A stretch of 64,000 nucleotides of DNA, from positions 98,727,180-98,791,179 of the forward strand of contig NC_133120.1 in NCBI RefSeq assembly GCF_033568475.1. Reading direction: 5' to 3'. Position numbers and translations under genes: made by a program. Below the pieces are notes generated by a model, which was given only the letters and a program-made list of their open reading frames with translations, searched no databases and had not been told where the DNA came from. Shown here piece by piece: positions 12,794 through 26,100 of the stretch. Numbering within the stretch: the first letter of the stretch is position 1; the number at the start of each line of letters is the position of its first letter. Origin of the DNA: Henckelia pumila (Eukaryota > Streptophyta > Magnoliopsida > Lamiales > Gesneriaceae).

Positions 12794-12898
12794 GGGGTGG
12801 TTTTCCACCATATGATTCGGTAGTTTTACTACCATAGGGGTGGTTATCCACCATATGATTCAGTAGTTTACTATCATAGGAGGTGATTTATCACTGCC
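12794..12898 (+). repeat. Array of five small hairpins in the Gypsy C LTR, copy A
   Basis: Consecutive short inverted repeats have 5-bp stems and 4-5-nt T/A-rich loops: GGTGG-TTTT-CCACC, GGTAG-TTTTA-CTACC, GGTGG-TTAT-CCACC, a GTAG-TTTA-CTA type, and a GGTGA-TTTA-TCAC type. They are spaced about 20-25 bp apart. The equivalent arrays are 45238-45342 and 62036-62141. Confidence 0.7.
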
Positions 12899-13541
12899 AT
12901 CGTACGTTGGTTCAGGAGACTGATCAGTCGACACATGAGCGTCACACTTATGGATAGGACCATCTTCAGGTTTCAAAAACATTGCTCAATTATGTTATAT
13001 ATGATGAAGAAATAATATGTTTATGACTATGGTTATGATTCAGTTTATGATTCAGCAGTTTTATTATGTGATGAAAATATTTCCATGCATGCTCATGTAC
13101 ATGTATATGTATTAGTAATTATGTGATGCATTATTTTTAACCTTGTTATAAAGGATTAGATATGTTGAGCCCCTAGGCTCACTACGCTTATATGGTGCAG
13201 GTGAGCATTATGACGTTTATGTAGCTCCTACCGGTGGTGAGGACTTATGAGCTCACGCAGCAGTGGACCCCGTGACCGTCGCAGCTATTTAGTTTATTAT
13301 GTTGAATTTTGAAACATGTTTTATTTTATTATTGTTTCCGCATATGAGATTTTTCAGCAGCATTGTTTATTATTTTAAATTGATGCATGAAACATTTTTA
13401 AGGATTTATTTATTTAATATTTTTCAGGTTATTTAAGAAAAAGTATGTTATTTTTATATACATATATGTATGGGCATGTATGTATAGTAGTATTATTTTA
13501 AAAAAAAAAATTCCGCATTTATTAGTAGTAGGCGTTTCATT

Positions 13542-13553
13542 TGGTATCAGAGC
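13542..13553 (+). promoter_or_regulatory. Primer-binding site of Gypsy C (copy A), initiator tRNA-Met type
   Basis: TGGTATCAGAGC lies two bases after the LTR end. It is the usual complement of the 3' end of plant initiator methionine tRNA and primes minus-strand synthesis. Confidence 0.9.
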
Positions 13554-13727
13554 CCGGTCCTTGGAGGGTGTCCTACTGCCACGTGAAGCTCAGAAATCCT
13601 ACTACCGGTCTGTAAGTTTTAAATGTTTTCTTATGAATTATAAGGAGCACATGTAATGATTTAAGATTTTCATGTTAGAAAAGTTTTAGAACCCTTAAGT
13701 TATGTATTGCGATTTACGTAAAGAAAT

Positions 13728-14385
13728 ATGTGGTGGTGCAGAATACCTCCGAGACAGGTTAACAGGCGCGGGGGACCTCCACCTCCACCTCCACCTCCGC
13801 AGAATCCGCTTTCAGCATTGGAGCAGGCCAATGCTAACATGATGGCTGGGATTACTGCTCTGTTGGAACAGCAAGCGGCACGTCCTAGGCTCACACATGA
13901 TGAGGATGTTGTCGAGCGGTTCCAGAAGAAGGGACCTAAGGAGTTTGTCGGCACCACTGATCCACTCATTGCTGAGGGGTGGATTCGATCACTGGAGTCC
14001 ATATTTGACTACATGGGGATCACTGATGCTAACAGGGTGAAGTGTGCAGTGTATATGATGAGAGGTGATGCAGCCTCTTGGTGGGAAGGTGCGGTTCGAG
14101 GTGTGAATCTACCTACATTGACTTGGATAGAGTTCAGACGCATGTTCTATGCCAAGTATTTCACTGATGATGTGCGCAGTCGCATGATCCGGGAGTTTAT
14201 GAGTCTCTGCCAGGGAGACAAGTCTGTGGTGGATTACATCACCCAATTCGAGAGAGAGTGTCGTTTCGTGCATCTTATTGCTGACAGTGCGCCGGATAAG
14301 TTGAGGTAATTTGTGGATGGTTTGCGGGCTGACATCAAGCATGACGTTCGCATGTTGGATGTCACTACTTATGAGGCGGCAGTTA
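13728..14385 (+). pseudogene. Gypsy C gag, 5' part, copy A (broken)
   Basis: This is the N-terminal part of a chromovirus Gag: a proline run after VNRRGG, then the capsid-like region with DPLIAEGWIRSLESIF, ASWWEGAVRG and the YFTDDVRSRMIREFMSL segment. A TAA at 14307-14309 replaces the glutamine codon seen in copy B. The reading frame is cut at 14385 by LARD D, leaving one copy of its target duplication AGTTA (14381-14385). The usual Met-Pro-Pro-Arg start reads ATA here, so any start must be the ATG at 13728. The rest of gag is not present in copy A because the Copia element and the segment junction follow. Confidence 0.85.
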
Positions 14386-17300
14386 TGTGAGGACCTCGGG
14401 TTACTAATCTCGTCTTAGGGCAATTAATGATTAATAAAACAATTAATCAACAATAGAAAATAATACAAACCAAGAGCTAAATTTTTTTTTTTTTTTAAAC
14501 TTTCCAGAGCCTCGCTCGATCCGGCAAAGTTAGCCGATCGAGCGAGCTATGAATTAATACTCTCGGGTCTGCACACCAAAGCCTCACTCGATCCGGCAAA
14601 AATCGCCGATCGAGCGAGCATGAATTTTTCTCGTTTCTGCCCATAACAACAGGCCTCGCTCGATCCGACAAAAATCGCCGATCGAGCGAGCATGATTTCC
14701 AGAAAAATTTCAGAACACACTTTGCTGTCAAAACTTAAAACAATGGCAAGAATCTTCAATACAAATCGATCATAAGCATGTTATAATATCTCAGAACATG
14801 CATATATACATATAGCCATGCTCAAATATCAAATCTTAAGATTATTACATCAAATAGATAGCATAGAGGCATGAAACAATAAGCTACACTAAATCTTCAC
14901 ATGTGAGCTTCTAAATCTCAAGTTTCATATCAAAATCAAGGCTATCAAACTACCATTCTTTCTCTTAAAACCCGAGTCCACACTTGCTAAGTCTCACTCC
15001 CGAGCTGTCCATATCATCTCAGACTAGCTCCTGCCCCACCTGTTGTGATGCACACATACAAAACAAAACAACAGCCGGATAAACTCCGGTGAGAAAACAA
15101 TCTCAGTATAAGCAACATATATAAAGCGTTAAATAAATCATATCGATTCTATTTCAACTCGACTCAACAAATAGAGTAACTAACACTTCTGTCGATTAAG
15201 AATTGATTCATAAAAACATCGTTGCCATCAAGATTCGTATCCGATTTTGACATGGATATCCATTTATCGTAGCCATTATGGGCCAGAAAATAAGGTCAAT
15301 CAATTCATATCATCGTCGTATCAAACTCATATCGACTCAAAATCAAAGATCCACTACCTGTGATGGATCGACAACATCAAAATCAAATCAAAGCAATAAA
15401 TACGTATGTGATTTTGGCGGAACAACTCAAGAAGAATCGTTCTTGAGTTTCAAAATTCCTGACTCTCGATGTCGTCATTATACCTTCGTATTTCGTCTGT
15501 TTTGAACGCTTCAAATCTGAAACATAGCATCAAAACAATCATATCAAACTTCGTTCTATTCATTCCTTTCAAACTCGATTCAGAATCATCAATCAATCGT
15601 CAAGAAACATCATTTCAAACCTTCTTCTTTTCTTCTTTCAACGAAGTCCAGGTTCTCGAGTCAATAGACTTCAAAATAATCTGAAATTGAAGAATAAAGA
15701 TGCTACAACATCAACAACATCTCAATGAACATCTCGGTTCAATTATCGGCTATCAAAACATCAATCTATTATCAAACAACTCATTCAAACCGCAAGCAAA
15801 CTTCCTCGGTTCACAATCCGACCTCTTGAGTTGATTGAGCTCGTAACATGTTTGAAATGTACAGATTATCATCTAACAAAATCAATATATGATCTTCAGA
15901 TCATTGGCTCACTCGTAGACTATCTAAAACGGTTTCAAAACATCAATCGACGGCATAACGACTAAAAATCGGTAACCGACAAAATATCGACTTCGAATAT
16001 AACTTTAATCCAAAGCATTCGGCTATTCAATTCAAGAACAGCACTCAACTCATTACACCAGCAGCTAGAATTCGTAATATACATGCTGGAATTCATGCTT
16101 AAGTTCATTCAACATTCATCAAGTCGGTTTCAATATCGGATGAATAAACATGTATGAACATCAAAACTAAAATCACGTTTTGATCTCTGTCCATATTCGA
16201 ATTTAAAAACCTATTCAAAACATCATAAACCTTACATCAAATAGAAGGCCTCGTTTCAAGGATTCCAGATCTTTCGGAATTGAAATCGGACGAGCGGATC
16301 AAAAGTTACGGCGATTTGAAACCGCAAAATCAAAAGGAAAGGGAAGAAGCTCGGCTCCCTGTTCGAACCTCTGCTCTCAATTCTGAATTTGATCATGTTA
16401 ATCCACGTAGCTTTGCTGATAATCGATTAAAATTGGATAGCTTTAGCCAAAATTGCAAATTAGTCCCTGAAACTTCATAAATTGCAATTCAGTCCTCGTC
16501 CTCTTTTTAATTCAATTTCAATCCAAAATAATTTAAGAGTATTATAATTTAAATTGAAACTCTAAATATTCCCAAATTAAATATACTCATATTAAAATTA
16601 AATAAATTCGGATTAAATGCAATAATCCTGGCCGTTTGCACTTTAGTCCTCAAAACGTCGATAATTCCAATTCAGTCTCTGATCGATTTGCATCGTCAAA
16701 ATAAATCATATTAATTTTCGAAACGTGGAATTTAATTTCAAATTCCATAAATATTCAATTTGAATATTTATTATTTTAATTTAAGAATTCTCGGAATTTA
16801 ATTCTCAAAATTCATAAATTCTCAAATTAAATATTCTCGACTCAAAAATTAATTCTATAATTTCCTTAGCTTCTTAAATCAATATTAGCCCATAATATGG
16901 AATTTAATTCTCAAATTCCATAATTAATAATTTAATATTTTCGGGCCTTACAATTCCTCCCCTCTAAGGAATGATTTCTTCCTCGAAATCGTAGTCATTC
17001 GAACTATTCAATCTGATAGACTGAATGATTATCTGAAGTAATTTATACTTTAATCATTCAACTCTAATCTTCGTAACTCATCTTATCATCTTGAATCAGA
17101 TTGGTTCTTCGAATCTGCTTCTATTCTCTTGTACTTTAATGCACTGAAACGAATACTCTCTGAGTTGTTTTATCCTAACTCGAGGATATGTCGAATATTC
17201 GACTGAACTCAAAATCTCTTCAATATCTAATTCATCTACTTACAGTACATAGAAAAACATCTAACTGATATTTCCTTTCCTTAAATATGTGGAATACATC

Positions 17301-19372
17301 ATATCCATCATAATAATCTGAAAAGAATAAATCTGTCAATCAAATCATCAATTCGGTCTGACATCTCAGTCAGTGAAATTCAGCATTAGTGACGACTTGT
17401 TTCTTTTCTATAGCATCCATGCTCTGCATAAAACATATATCAAGAATAACTTTTCCGTTTAACTCATCAGTGTCAACGTTCAACGTTATATCTATCATTC
17501 AAGTATTAACTCTGTTTCTTCATCTCTGTTCTCATTTCATACAGATTCATACTCATAATCTTTGTGTATTTCAAAACACATCTGATCTGATTTGATATCG
17601 ATTACTTCTGTAAGGTCATATCAACACAAAGAAATCTGATTTCTTTCTCCTCATATCATCAAATCATCTAATCTCAATATCGATTCGATAGCTGTTACAG
17701 GAATCATAGTTATTCAGTGGCAATACTTCAACTCAATTAATACCGAATCAGGTATTAACGTTCTGAGAATATTCTCAAAATCTAGAAAATCGACTCGGAT
17801 AATATATCGATTAAAGAATGATATAATGTAATCATATATAACCAAACACTCAGAACAACGATCAATCAATGCCACAATTCGATCAACTAATCTAACGTCT
17901 TTCTCATGACACGAGATTGTACTCATTTCTGTTATTTCATCATATCATTATCGTCAGAATAGCTAACAGCTCTCTATATCATAGCTTAAGCAGCGTATTC
18001 TGAAATCTGATTAATCTATATGGACTATTTCTTCATCAAGAAATAATATGCTGTATTCACAGACATCAAATTGTTCAGAGTTGTTGATAATCGATATCAT
18101 GTCAGATATACTTCATTCTCAAAATTCGTTCATCTGCTCTGATCATTCTTCAATTCAAAGATAACCTATGTACTTTCACATCAAAAAGTACTCAGATCCT
18201 TCTGATTGTCTGTATTATCATACACTAGTAAACCTAATGTCTCAATATGAAACCATACTTCTTGGCTTACTATAACATCTCTCAACAATTCTGATCACAA
18301 TTCAGTGATTTCTTCGTACAGACAGATCATCTTATTCAAGAACTTCAAGCAATCAGCTCATAACTACCATCTGTTCACATCAACTACACTGCTTCATCTT
18401 GGTAGTTTCGAAATCTATTCTTTCAAATCCTAATCTCGTTCAGATTCTTGAGTTTCTAAACTATCAATGAACTCATCTGGTCAATGATTTACAATTTCAT
18501 CAGAAACTCTCCTTACGTTTAGCTTCGAAAACATACTACTTTTGTGACATCTATTTGCTTTATCTTCTGCTGAAACAATTATTGACGAATATGAAATTCA
18601 TCGTTGCGCCATTCTTCAAATTCTGATATCTCTTTTCAAAAATATCAATCACAATCATAATATTAGTCACAAAAGCATTCATATATTCTGATCTGAGGAT
18701 TCAATTCATACTTCAATCTGGCATTCTTCACCGAATTTTCATCGCTTCGGTTTACTTTATAGGGTTCCTTCATCTTCTGAACATCTCTAACTTACATCCA
18801 ATCGAAAATCATTCTGATTGGTGACATATTTATCTGAATATTCACATAAGAACACATAGAATTCTGAAATCAATTCATCGAATGCCTATTTCATTCCTTA
18901 TTTCTATCTCCAAAAACCAACAATTCATATCATCTAACCCAAAAATCATGGATCAAAATCTAATTCGCCTATCAGTTACGAGTCAAAAATCTCGAAATAC
19001 GCTGAAATAACCATCAAAGAATCAATAATTCTCAAAATAAAAAAAAATAAATCAAGATTGAGAAAATCCCTCAATCAAGGTCATCCAAAAATCAAAACTT
19101 CTGGATAACAAACTCTGCACAGTGAAAACAACTGACTTGCATCTCATAACTCCGAATGAGTGAAATAACTCAGGCGCCATGAATCCTCAATATCAAATAT
19201 TTCAAGAATCATATTTCCATTTGATGTAATCGATTCAGCATAATCAAAGAAAAAACTCTACTGTAACTGATTTTTTTTATCATCATCGATTTTATAAACC
19301 TCAAAAGCAGTATTCAATTCATCATCTCTTCAGCATCCATGTCATAATCTCATCAAGTCGGGAATTCACAAA
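14386..19372 (-). mobile_element. LARD D, copy A, left portion
   Basis: The LTR is 14386-16952 (TGTGAGGACC to GGGCCTTACA), followed by 2.4 kb of internal sequence to 19372, where the Copia element begins. Orientation is minus, judged from the polypurine tract next to this LTR (CCTAAGG-rich complement at 16953-16970) and the primer site at the other end in copy B. No long open frame is present in the internal part. It corresponds to 46822-51836. Confidence 0.85.
14511..14690 (-). repeat. Three tandem GATCGAGCG hairpins in the LARD D LTR, copy A
   Basis: Hairpins lie at about 14511-14546, 14583-14619 and 14654-14690. Each pairs CGCTCGATC with GATCGAGCG, extended by an inner CGGC/GCC pairing past a one-base bulge, with an AAAGTTA or AAAAATC loop. 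All LARD D LTRs in the window carry them. Confidence 0.85.
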
Positions 19373-21501
19373 TGTTAGAGTAGGTTCCCGTCGAGCCAAT
19401 GTGTTGACCGATGGTCCTTGAGAGAACTCTTGTATGACAATCTTTATTTTAATAATATTTGACATTATTTAATTTGGCACATCTTTATCTTTATACCCAT
19501 GCAAGCTGCATAGATAAAGCCCTTGAATATACAAATAGTAGAAAGAATATGAGATGGTCATGTGATGACTATCATGAAACTCATATTTGGAATACTGTAT
19601 ATTCTAAACTGTTCCTAGTCGATTCAGCCGCCATAAAGAAGGATAAAGGTCGCTCGAGCTTGAGACTAGTATTTGCGATGTGAGTACCATGTTTCATTGG
19701 TAGGGGACATGGAGATGTCCAAGCATGCAAATAGGTGCTCCTTGTAGAGTGCACTGAACAACCCTCCCTAAAAGGATTTTCCAAGTGGTTCTCACTTATC
19801 GAGTGGAGAAGTCCTTGTTTATGGTTGTACACCATTAGTCCTTATAACCCGGGACAACATGGAGACTCTATATGCTAGTGCTTCACTTTGACTTGTTTAC
19901 CGACTCATCTGGGGTCATCAGGTGGCAATGTTGGGTGTTGTGACGAAACATATAAGAGTCAATGCATTGTAGTCGGGGATTCACCGCTTACCTACGGGTA
20001 TGGATATCCTATGTTATATCATGCATACTAACTTGAAATCTCTGATCAGAGTAAGTGTAATTAAGAAAGGAGTTTTTTGAATTACATTTTCGATGCAACT
20101 ACGGCATGACACATAGTTATTGATTCAATGACAACTCTCGATAAACCAATGGTTGTCGAATCGGTCGGGATATATGAGTTGAAGGGACCGTACTGTACGC
20201 TAACCATAATTGATTGGTTCTTGCAGGCACTATCATTTGATACCTAGGGAGTCATGTAAGCGATGCTGCTAGACGTTTACATGACTGGTTGGGTACTATC
20301 AGACTTGAGTTTTCTGACGTTCTTATTATCAATGTGTTGATCAATAAGAATGGAGCTATATATAGGGTATGCTCATATAAGGGACTTGTTGATCCCGAAT
20401 CACATGGAGATGTGAACCCACTGCTAGTTGTATCAGTGAACCATTGAGGGTCACACAAGTACTAGCTTTCTAGATCCCGTTGAGATTAAAATAAGTTCAA
20501 TGTGTTGAACAACTTATAAAGGAGTTTATAAGTAAAATAAATTAGAAGTTTGACTTCTAAATTGGAGAACGAATGGAATAAATAACTTTTAATTTGTGAA
20601 TGTGTTCTAAAATTAAAAGTTGACTTAAAATAATTAGTTTATGAAAATGGTGATTTTCTAAACTATTATTTTGAACTTAGTTAATTAATTCAAGTGTTGA
20701 ATTAATTTAACACTAGTTGACATTTTAATGTACAAATAATTAAACATTATTGAGTCTTGTAGAGCTCAAATAAAATAGTGTTATATAATTATTGTTACTA
20801 GTATACTTGAATGAGTTCAAGTTGAATTTAATTAATTGATTAAACTTAAATGGGTTTAGGTTTAATATTTAATTAAAATAAGTTCAAAATACCATTTAAA
20901 TATATATATATATTTATATATATATATATATATAATATATATATGTATGTGTGTGATGGAATTTGAAGGGTTGGAAGATTGGATGCAATTTTCCATGCAA
21001 GTCATGCATTGTTCTATGCATGGTTTTAATTGTATCTAATCAATTCTTCTCCATTAATATAATATACACACAAACACAATTCCATTCTACCTTTGGAGAA
21101 GTGGCCGAACACCCTCTCTATATTTTCTCCAAAATTTTTCTTTCATTTTTGAGGGAGATGAAATGATATCTCAATGCTAAATTCTCTAAATATTCTAGTG
21201 CATATTTAGAGCGGATTTAGATCGTCTATTCGTGGACCTAATTCGGAGGCTCGAAGTGTCGAATCCATTTTGAGCAAGGAGTGCTCTTGGAAGCTTGTAG
21301 ATTGAGTCTACCTTTTTCAAGAGCCTAGTTGTTTATCAACTTGGTTGGAGCCATAAATCAATCTTTGAGATTGATTGGTACAATTCTAAACACCCTATGG
21401 TTGTTTATGTTTTTGAATACTACACAAGTGCTCGGATCTCTTTTGTTAAAAATTTTATATTTCCGCTGCCTTTCCGAGCACGAGTTAACCGATCCCCTTC
21501 A
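19373..21501 (+). repeat. Copia LTR 1 (5')
   Basis: This is a 2129-bp LTR running from TGTTAGAGTAGG to CCCCTTCA. It is nearly identical to 27135-29275, with around two dozen substitutions noticed by eye plus a variable TA microsatellite near 20900. Insertion was into LARD D after CACAAA; copy B has the unoccupied site at 51836/51837. Confidence 0.92.
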
Positions 21502-23187
21502 GTGATATCAGAGCCTAGGTTTCTCTTTTGTGTAGTATTTGTTGGATATTATGTTGAGGTCAATTTCTAACCGCATGAGAAAATCAAGATTTATCAATTT
21601 TGGGCTGTTTTTATAAATATTTTTTTTTATGGTTTCGGGCAGCCTATAGGCTGCCCGAAGGTGTCCCAGGGGCAGCCGTGGGCTGCCCCATATTTTTAAT
21701 AAAAAAAAAAAAAATTGGCCGGAATCCGGCGACGGAGTTTCGGTGACGACTATGACGACTTGAGTTTTTCAAAAGATGTTTTGGAATATCATGTGTCATA
21801 GGCCCTAAATTGTTAAATATATTATAGTTGATTTTTATGAAAAATTAAACTTTATAATATGTGATTTTTCTCATAAAATAAATAGTTAAAGTGTGACTTT
21901 GATTATTTATAGTAAATTGTGATTTACAAGAAATTCAATTATAAATAAATTAATTTGAAAGTAAACAAAGGTGTTTGTTTATTTTGTTAATTTATTTTAT
22001 AATTGTGGTGGTTAGTGATTGGACCAAGATATATAATATTTGATCAATTGATTATTGAGATAATTAATTGATGGTGTATGATATGTGATATTGTGCATGA
22101 AGGATGATTAAAAGCCCAAGACCAATTTGCTAGGTGTATGCTAGGATATTTTGTGTTGAATGGTTGTAATAATTATCAAATTACAAAGTGGGCTTGGTTT
22201 ATGGCCCGTTCCCACCCCATGAGATGTATCCCTATTTGCCATGGATATTTTCATGTAAAATATTTGATAGCGGAAGTTCAAGATTGGAAGATGGTGGGCC
22301 ATGATGAATTATGAAGATCCAAGACATGTAAATATTGAAAGCTTATGTAATTGTTGCATTTGCATCCCATGCATTCCCTAGGAATTGGACCTAGGCCCGT
22401 GTTTGGCTCACACGGGCCAAATAGTTTTTGGGACGATTAATCATCCTTATTAATTAGTATGTGCGTTATTATTTTATAATAACAAAGTTGCATGAATCCG
22501 GCAAACATACGATCAAACATGGCGATCTTTAAAATTAATGATGAGACCTTTTTTTTTTCAAAATTAAAAACCCTCATTTTGAATTAGATTCAAAATTTAT
22601 ATCAAGCCCGAAAAGGGGAATTATAAATGTGTTTATAATTTTCATGTCTTCCATCGACAATGGATGCATGACGAACGCTACCCGTATTCAATACTCGGCT
22701 CATATTATTGGGGGGGGGGGGGGTTTGGATGCCGAAAAGCTGTGACATCCATTGACATGGTGATGTGAACTACGTGGAATTCCCATGACTTCGGCTCATA
22801 TTATTGGGGGAACTCATGGCGACCGTCCATTAAGGTTCGATATCGATGGGTAAGGCTTGACACGTAAAGATAAACGACGTCATTTTATTGGGTCCTAATC
22901 AAGCGTGAGACAAAAGTTTACGTAAGGGTTGCATGTAGATGCAATTGAAAACTACCTTTTAGAAATTATGATTGGCTGATATTATTCGGGATCGTAATTG
23001 GCTAATTGGACCTTATGTACCTACTGAGGAAAGGAGTTTTCCATTTTTTACTAGAGGGTAGTAAAAATGTCAAAAACAGTGGGAGTAAATATTTATAAAG
23101 TTAAAGTCCACACTTTATATCTTATTGAATATTTTAAAATAGTCATTGACATTTATCTGTTATTATTTTTCAGTACAAGTTTTGACA
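21502..23187 (+). other. Long untranslated leader of the Copia element
   Basis: About 1.7 kb separates the primer site from the gag ATG (23188), without a long open frame. It contains a 14-G run (22710-22723), two copies of GGCTCATATTATTGGGG about 95 bp apart, and a pyrimidine tract ending in TTTTTCAG (to 23173) just before gag. In the second internal copy the G run is 6 long and a 16-bp stretch near 21650 is missing. Confidence 0.75.
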
Positions 23188-26100
23188 ATGTCATCAATTC
23201 GCAATCCGCTATCTACTATACTCGACAAACATTTACTGACTGGTCCAAATTACCTCGATTGGCTAAGAAATTTGAAAATCGTCTTGAACTCGGAGAGGAT
23301 TGCATACACACTTGATGAGTCGCCCCCTGATACGGCTCCGACTGATTGTAGCCCTGAGGAGCTACAAACTTACAAGGATTGATGTGACCATGACTTGAAA
23401 GCCAAGTGTTATATGCAGGCTTCTATGAATGATGAGCTTCAGCGACGTTTTGAGAGTGCAAAGCATGCTGCTGACATTCATTTGCATCTCAAAGAACTCT
23501 TTGGTGAACAAACACGCCCACTTCGACATGCGATTGTCAAGGAGCTAATCACTTTGCGCATGCGAGATGGGGCTTCGGTCCATGAGCATGGCCTGAAGTT
23601 GATTGGGCTCGTGGAGAAACTCGTTAGCATGGATCTTGTGCTACCAACTGAGTTGACCACAGACGTGTTGCTCTTGTCACTGCCTAGCTCATTTGATCCT
23701 TTTGTGGTGAATTTCAACATGAACAAGTTAGATCCAACCCTTGAGGAGTTGGTTAACATGCTTGTTACGTTTGAATCCACAATCAAGAAAGAGAAGCCGG
23801 TTCTTTATGTGGGATCTTCATCTGGTTCAAAGAATAGACCACATGGGAAAAGAAAGAAGCGTTCCTTCCATGCTCCCAAAAAGAACGTGCCCTTGAAGAG
23901 GCAAGCTCCGAGTCCCGTTGTGGTAGCCACACCAGTTAAGGCTAACAAGACTAATGACGTCTGTCATCACTGTAAGAAACCTGGACATTGAAAACGTAAT
24001 TGCAAGGAATATCTTGACCAGAATGGTTCTGGAAAAGGTATGTTCTACATTGAAGTAAACATTTCACTTAACTCTTCTTCTTGGGTATTGGATACCGGTT
24101 GTGGCTCACATCTCTGTAATGATTTGCAGGTGATGGCAAGAAGTAGGAGACTCAGAGATGGTGAGACCTTCTTGAGGATGGGCAATGGGGCAAGAGTTGC
24201 AGCCAAAGCTATTGGAGATGTTTACTTATTGTTGGACAATGATTTTAAATTATGTTTGAGAGATGTTTTGTTTGTACCAGATTTGGTGAAAAACATTGTT
24301 TCCATTTCTATGCTTAATAAAGATGGATATTCTTGTTTATTTGGCAAAGGTGCTTGCAATATTTACAAGAATGAATGTTTAATTGGTACAGGACAATTGG
24401 AAAATGATCTCTATAATTTAAAATTAAAAGATATTCCTATGTATAATGTCCAAGAGATATCAACAACATCCAAAAGAAAACAAGATACTCTAAATCCAGC
24501 ACACTTATGGCATGGTCGATTAGGTCATATATCTTTTAAAAGGATGAACAAGCTAGTGGGAGAAGACATGTTTGATATGTCTGATATTAATTCTCTTACT
24601 ACTTGTGAACCCTGTCTAAAAGAAAAGATGACCAAAATTCCCTTTAAGGGCCATGTGGAGCGAGCCAAGGGACTATTGGATTTGATCCATACAGATGTGT
24701 GTGGTCCACTTAGCATCACCACTAAGCACGAACATTCTTACTTCATTACCTTTACCGATGACATCTCTAGGTATGGGTATGTGTATTTGATGAAATACAA
24801 ATCTGAAGCTTTTGAAAAGTTCAAAGAATTCAGAAATGAAGTAGAAAAACAATTGGGACGAAGCATCAAGGCACTTCGATCGGATCGAGGTGGTGAGTAC
24901 TTGAGTACTGAATTCCAAGAGTATCTTAGGGAGAATGGGATTCTCTCACAGTGGACTCCTCCTGGTACACCTCAGTTGAATGGTGTTTCAGAACGTCGTA
25001 ATCGAACTTTGATGGACATGGTTCGGTCTATGATGGGGTTCACGGAGTTGCCGCCATCCTTTTGGGGATATGCACTTGAGACAGAGGCACTGTTGTTGAA
25101 CAATGTCCATTCAAAGGCAGTTGATAAGACACCATATGAGATATGGATGGGAAAATCTCCAAAGTATTCTTATCTAAGAATATGGGGATGCCCTGCTTAT
25201 GTGAAGCAGATAGTGGGAGATAAATTGGATGCTCGATCCATTTTATGCTACTTCGTGGGATATCCAAGAAATTTGGTTGGATATTATTTCTATCATCCCA
25301 AAGAAACAAAGGTGTTTGTTTCTAGGAATGCAACCTTCTTGGAGAAGGAATTTCTATTGGATAGAAAATGGGAGATGATAGAACTCGAAGAAGTTCGAGA
25401 AACACCCACGATTGTGGAACCCACACCCGAACAACCAAGAGAGGAGATACAAGCTCCTAGAAGATCCGAGAGGATCTCAAGACCACCTATGAGGTTTGGT
25501 CTGCTTCTTGAAGAGGGCCATGATGAGCCTGACCATGGATGTGATCCAAGGACCTTCAAGGAAGCATTGTCTGATGCCGATTCATCCAAGTGGCTTGAAG
25601 CTATGGAATCTGAGATGAATTCCATGTATTCGAACCAAGTGTGGAATCTTGTGGATCCACCTGAAGGAATTGTTCCTATAGGGTGTAAATGGATTTACAA
25701 GAGGAAGCTTGGGACGGATGGGAAGGTTCTGACCTTCAAGGCTCGATTGGTGGCAAAAGGTTATACTCAAAGGCAAGGAGTTGACTTTGAAGAAACTTTT
25801 TCTCCAGTCGCAATGTTCAAGTCCATAAGGATATTTCTTGCCATTGCCGCATGGTATGACTATGAAATATGGCAGATGGATGTGAAGACAGCTTTTCTTA
25901 ATGGAGATATTAAGGAAGAAATTTACATGTCTCAATCTGAAGGGTTCACATCTATCGAAAGTGAGCATAAAGTATGCAAACTTCAGAGATCTATCTATGG
26001 TCTCAAACAGGCATCTAGGAGCTGGAACCTCAGATTTGATGGTACAATCAAAGAGTTTGGATTTACTAAGAATCCTGAGGAACCATGTGTGTATAAGAAG

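Larger units (their letters stand above)
10749..13539 (+). repeat. Gypsy C 5' LTR, copy A
   Basis: This LTR runs from TGTAACACCC to GGCGTTTCA, is 2791 bp long, and is preceded by TAAAC, the target duplication of Gypsy C. It matches the LTRs at 43200-45981 and 60201-62786. It contains a 168-bp tandem duplication (units starting at 11727 and 11895) absent from the 3' LTR. It also holds a GGTCCGGGTCCGGG-type GC-rich tract near 12210 and a run of small hairpins at 12794-12898. Open frames inside it (for example 11746-12210) are not genes. Confidence 0.92.
8520..19372. repeat. Duplicated segment, copy A
   Basis: Copy A contains host flank, hAT MITE, Gypsy C 5' LTR and gag, and the left half of LARD D. 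It matches copy B (31673-51836) almost base for base. Three differences are structural. Copy A has a 171-bp MITE at 9074-9244. It lacks Gypsy F inside the hAT MITE. It ends at the Copia LTR at 19373, where copy B runs straight on. The left edge is the shared string TTGTTGGTTGCAG at 8520; upstream sequence is not repeated. Confidence 0.93.

Noticed and set aside
14511..14690. CRISPR-like regularly spaced repeats
   Set aside because: There are only three units, they are themselves hairpins, the spacers are similar in all LTR copies, and the setting is a plant retrotransposon LTR.
20252..20458. Small frames in Copia LTRs (19459-19683, 20252-20458, 20963-21166 and their copies in LTR 2)
   Set aside because: They are repeated only because the LTR is repeated; there are no conserved domains and the start contexts are not convincing.
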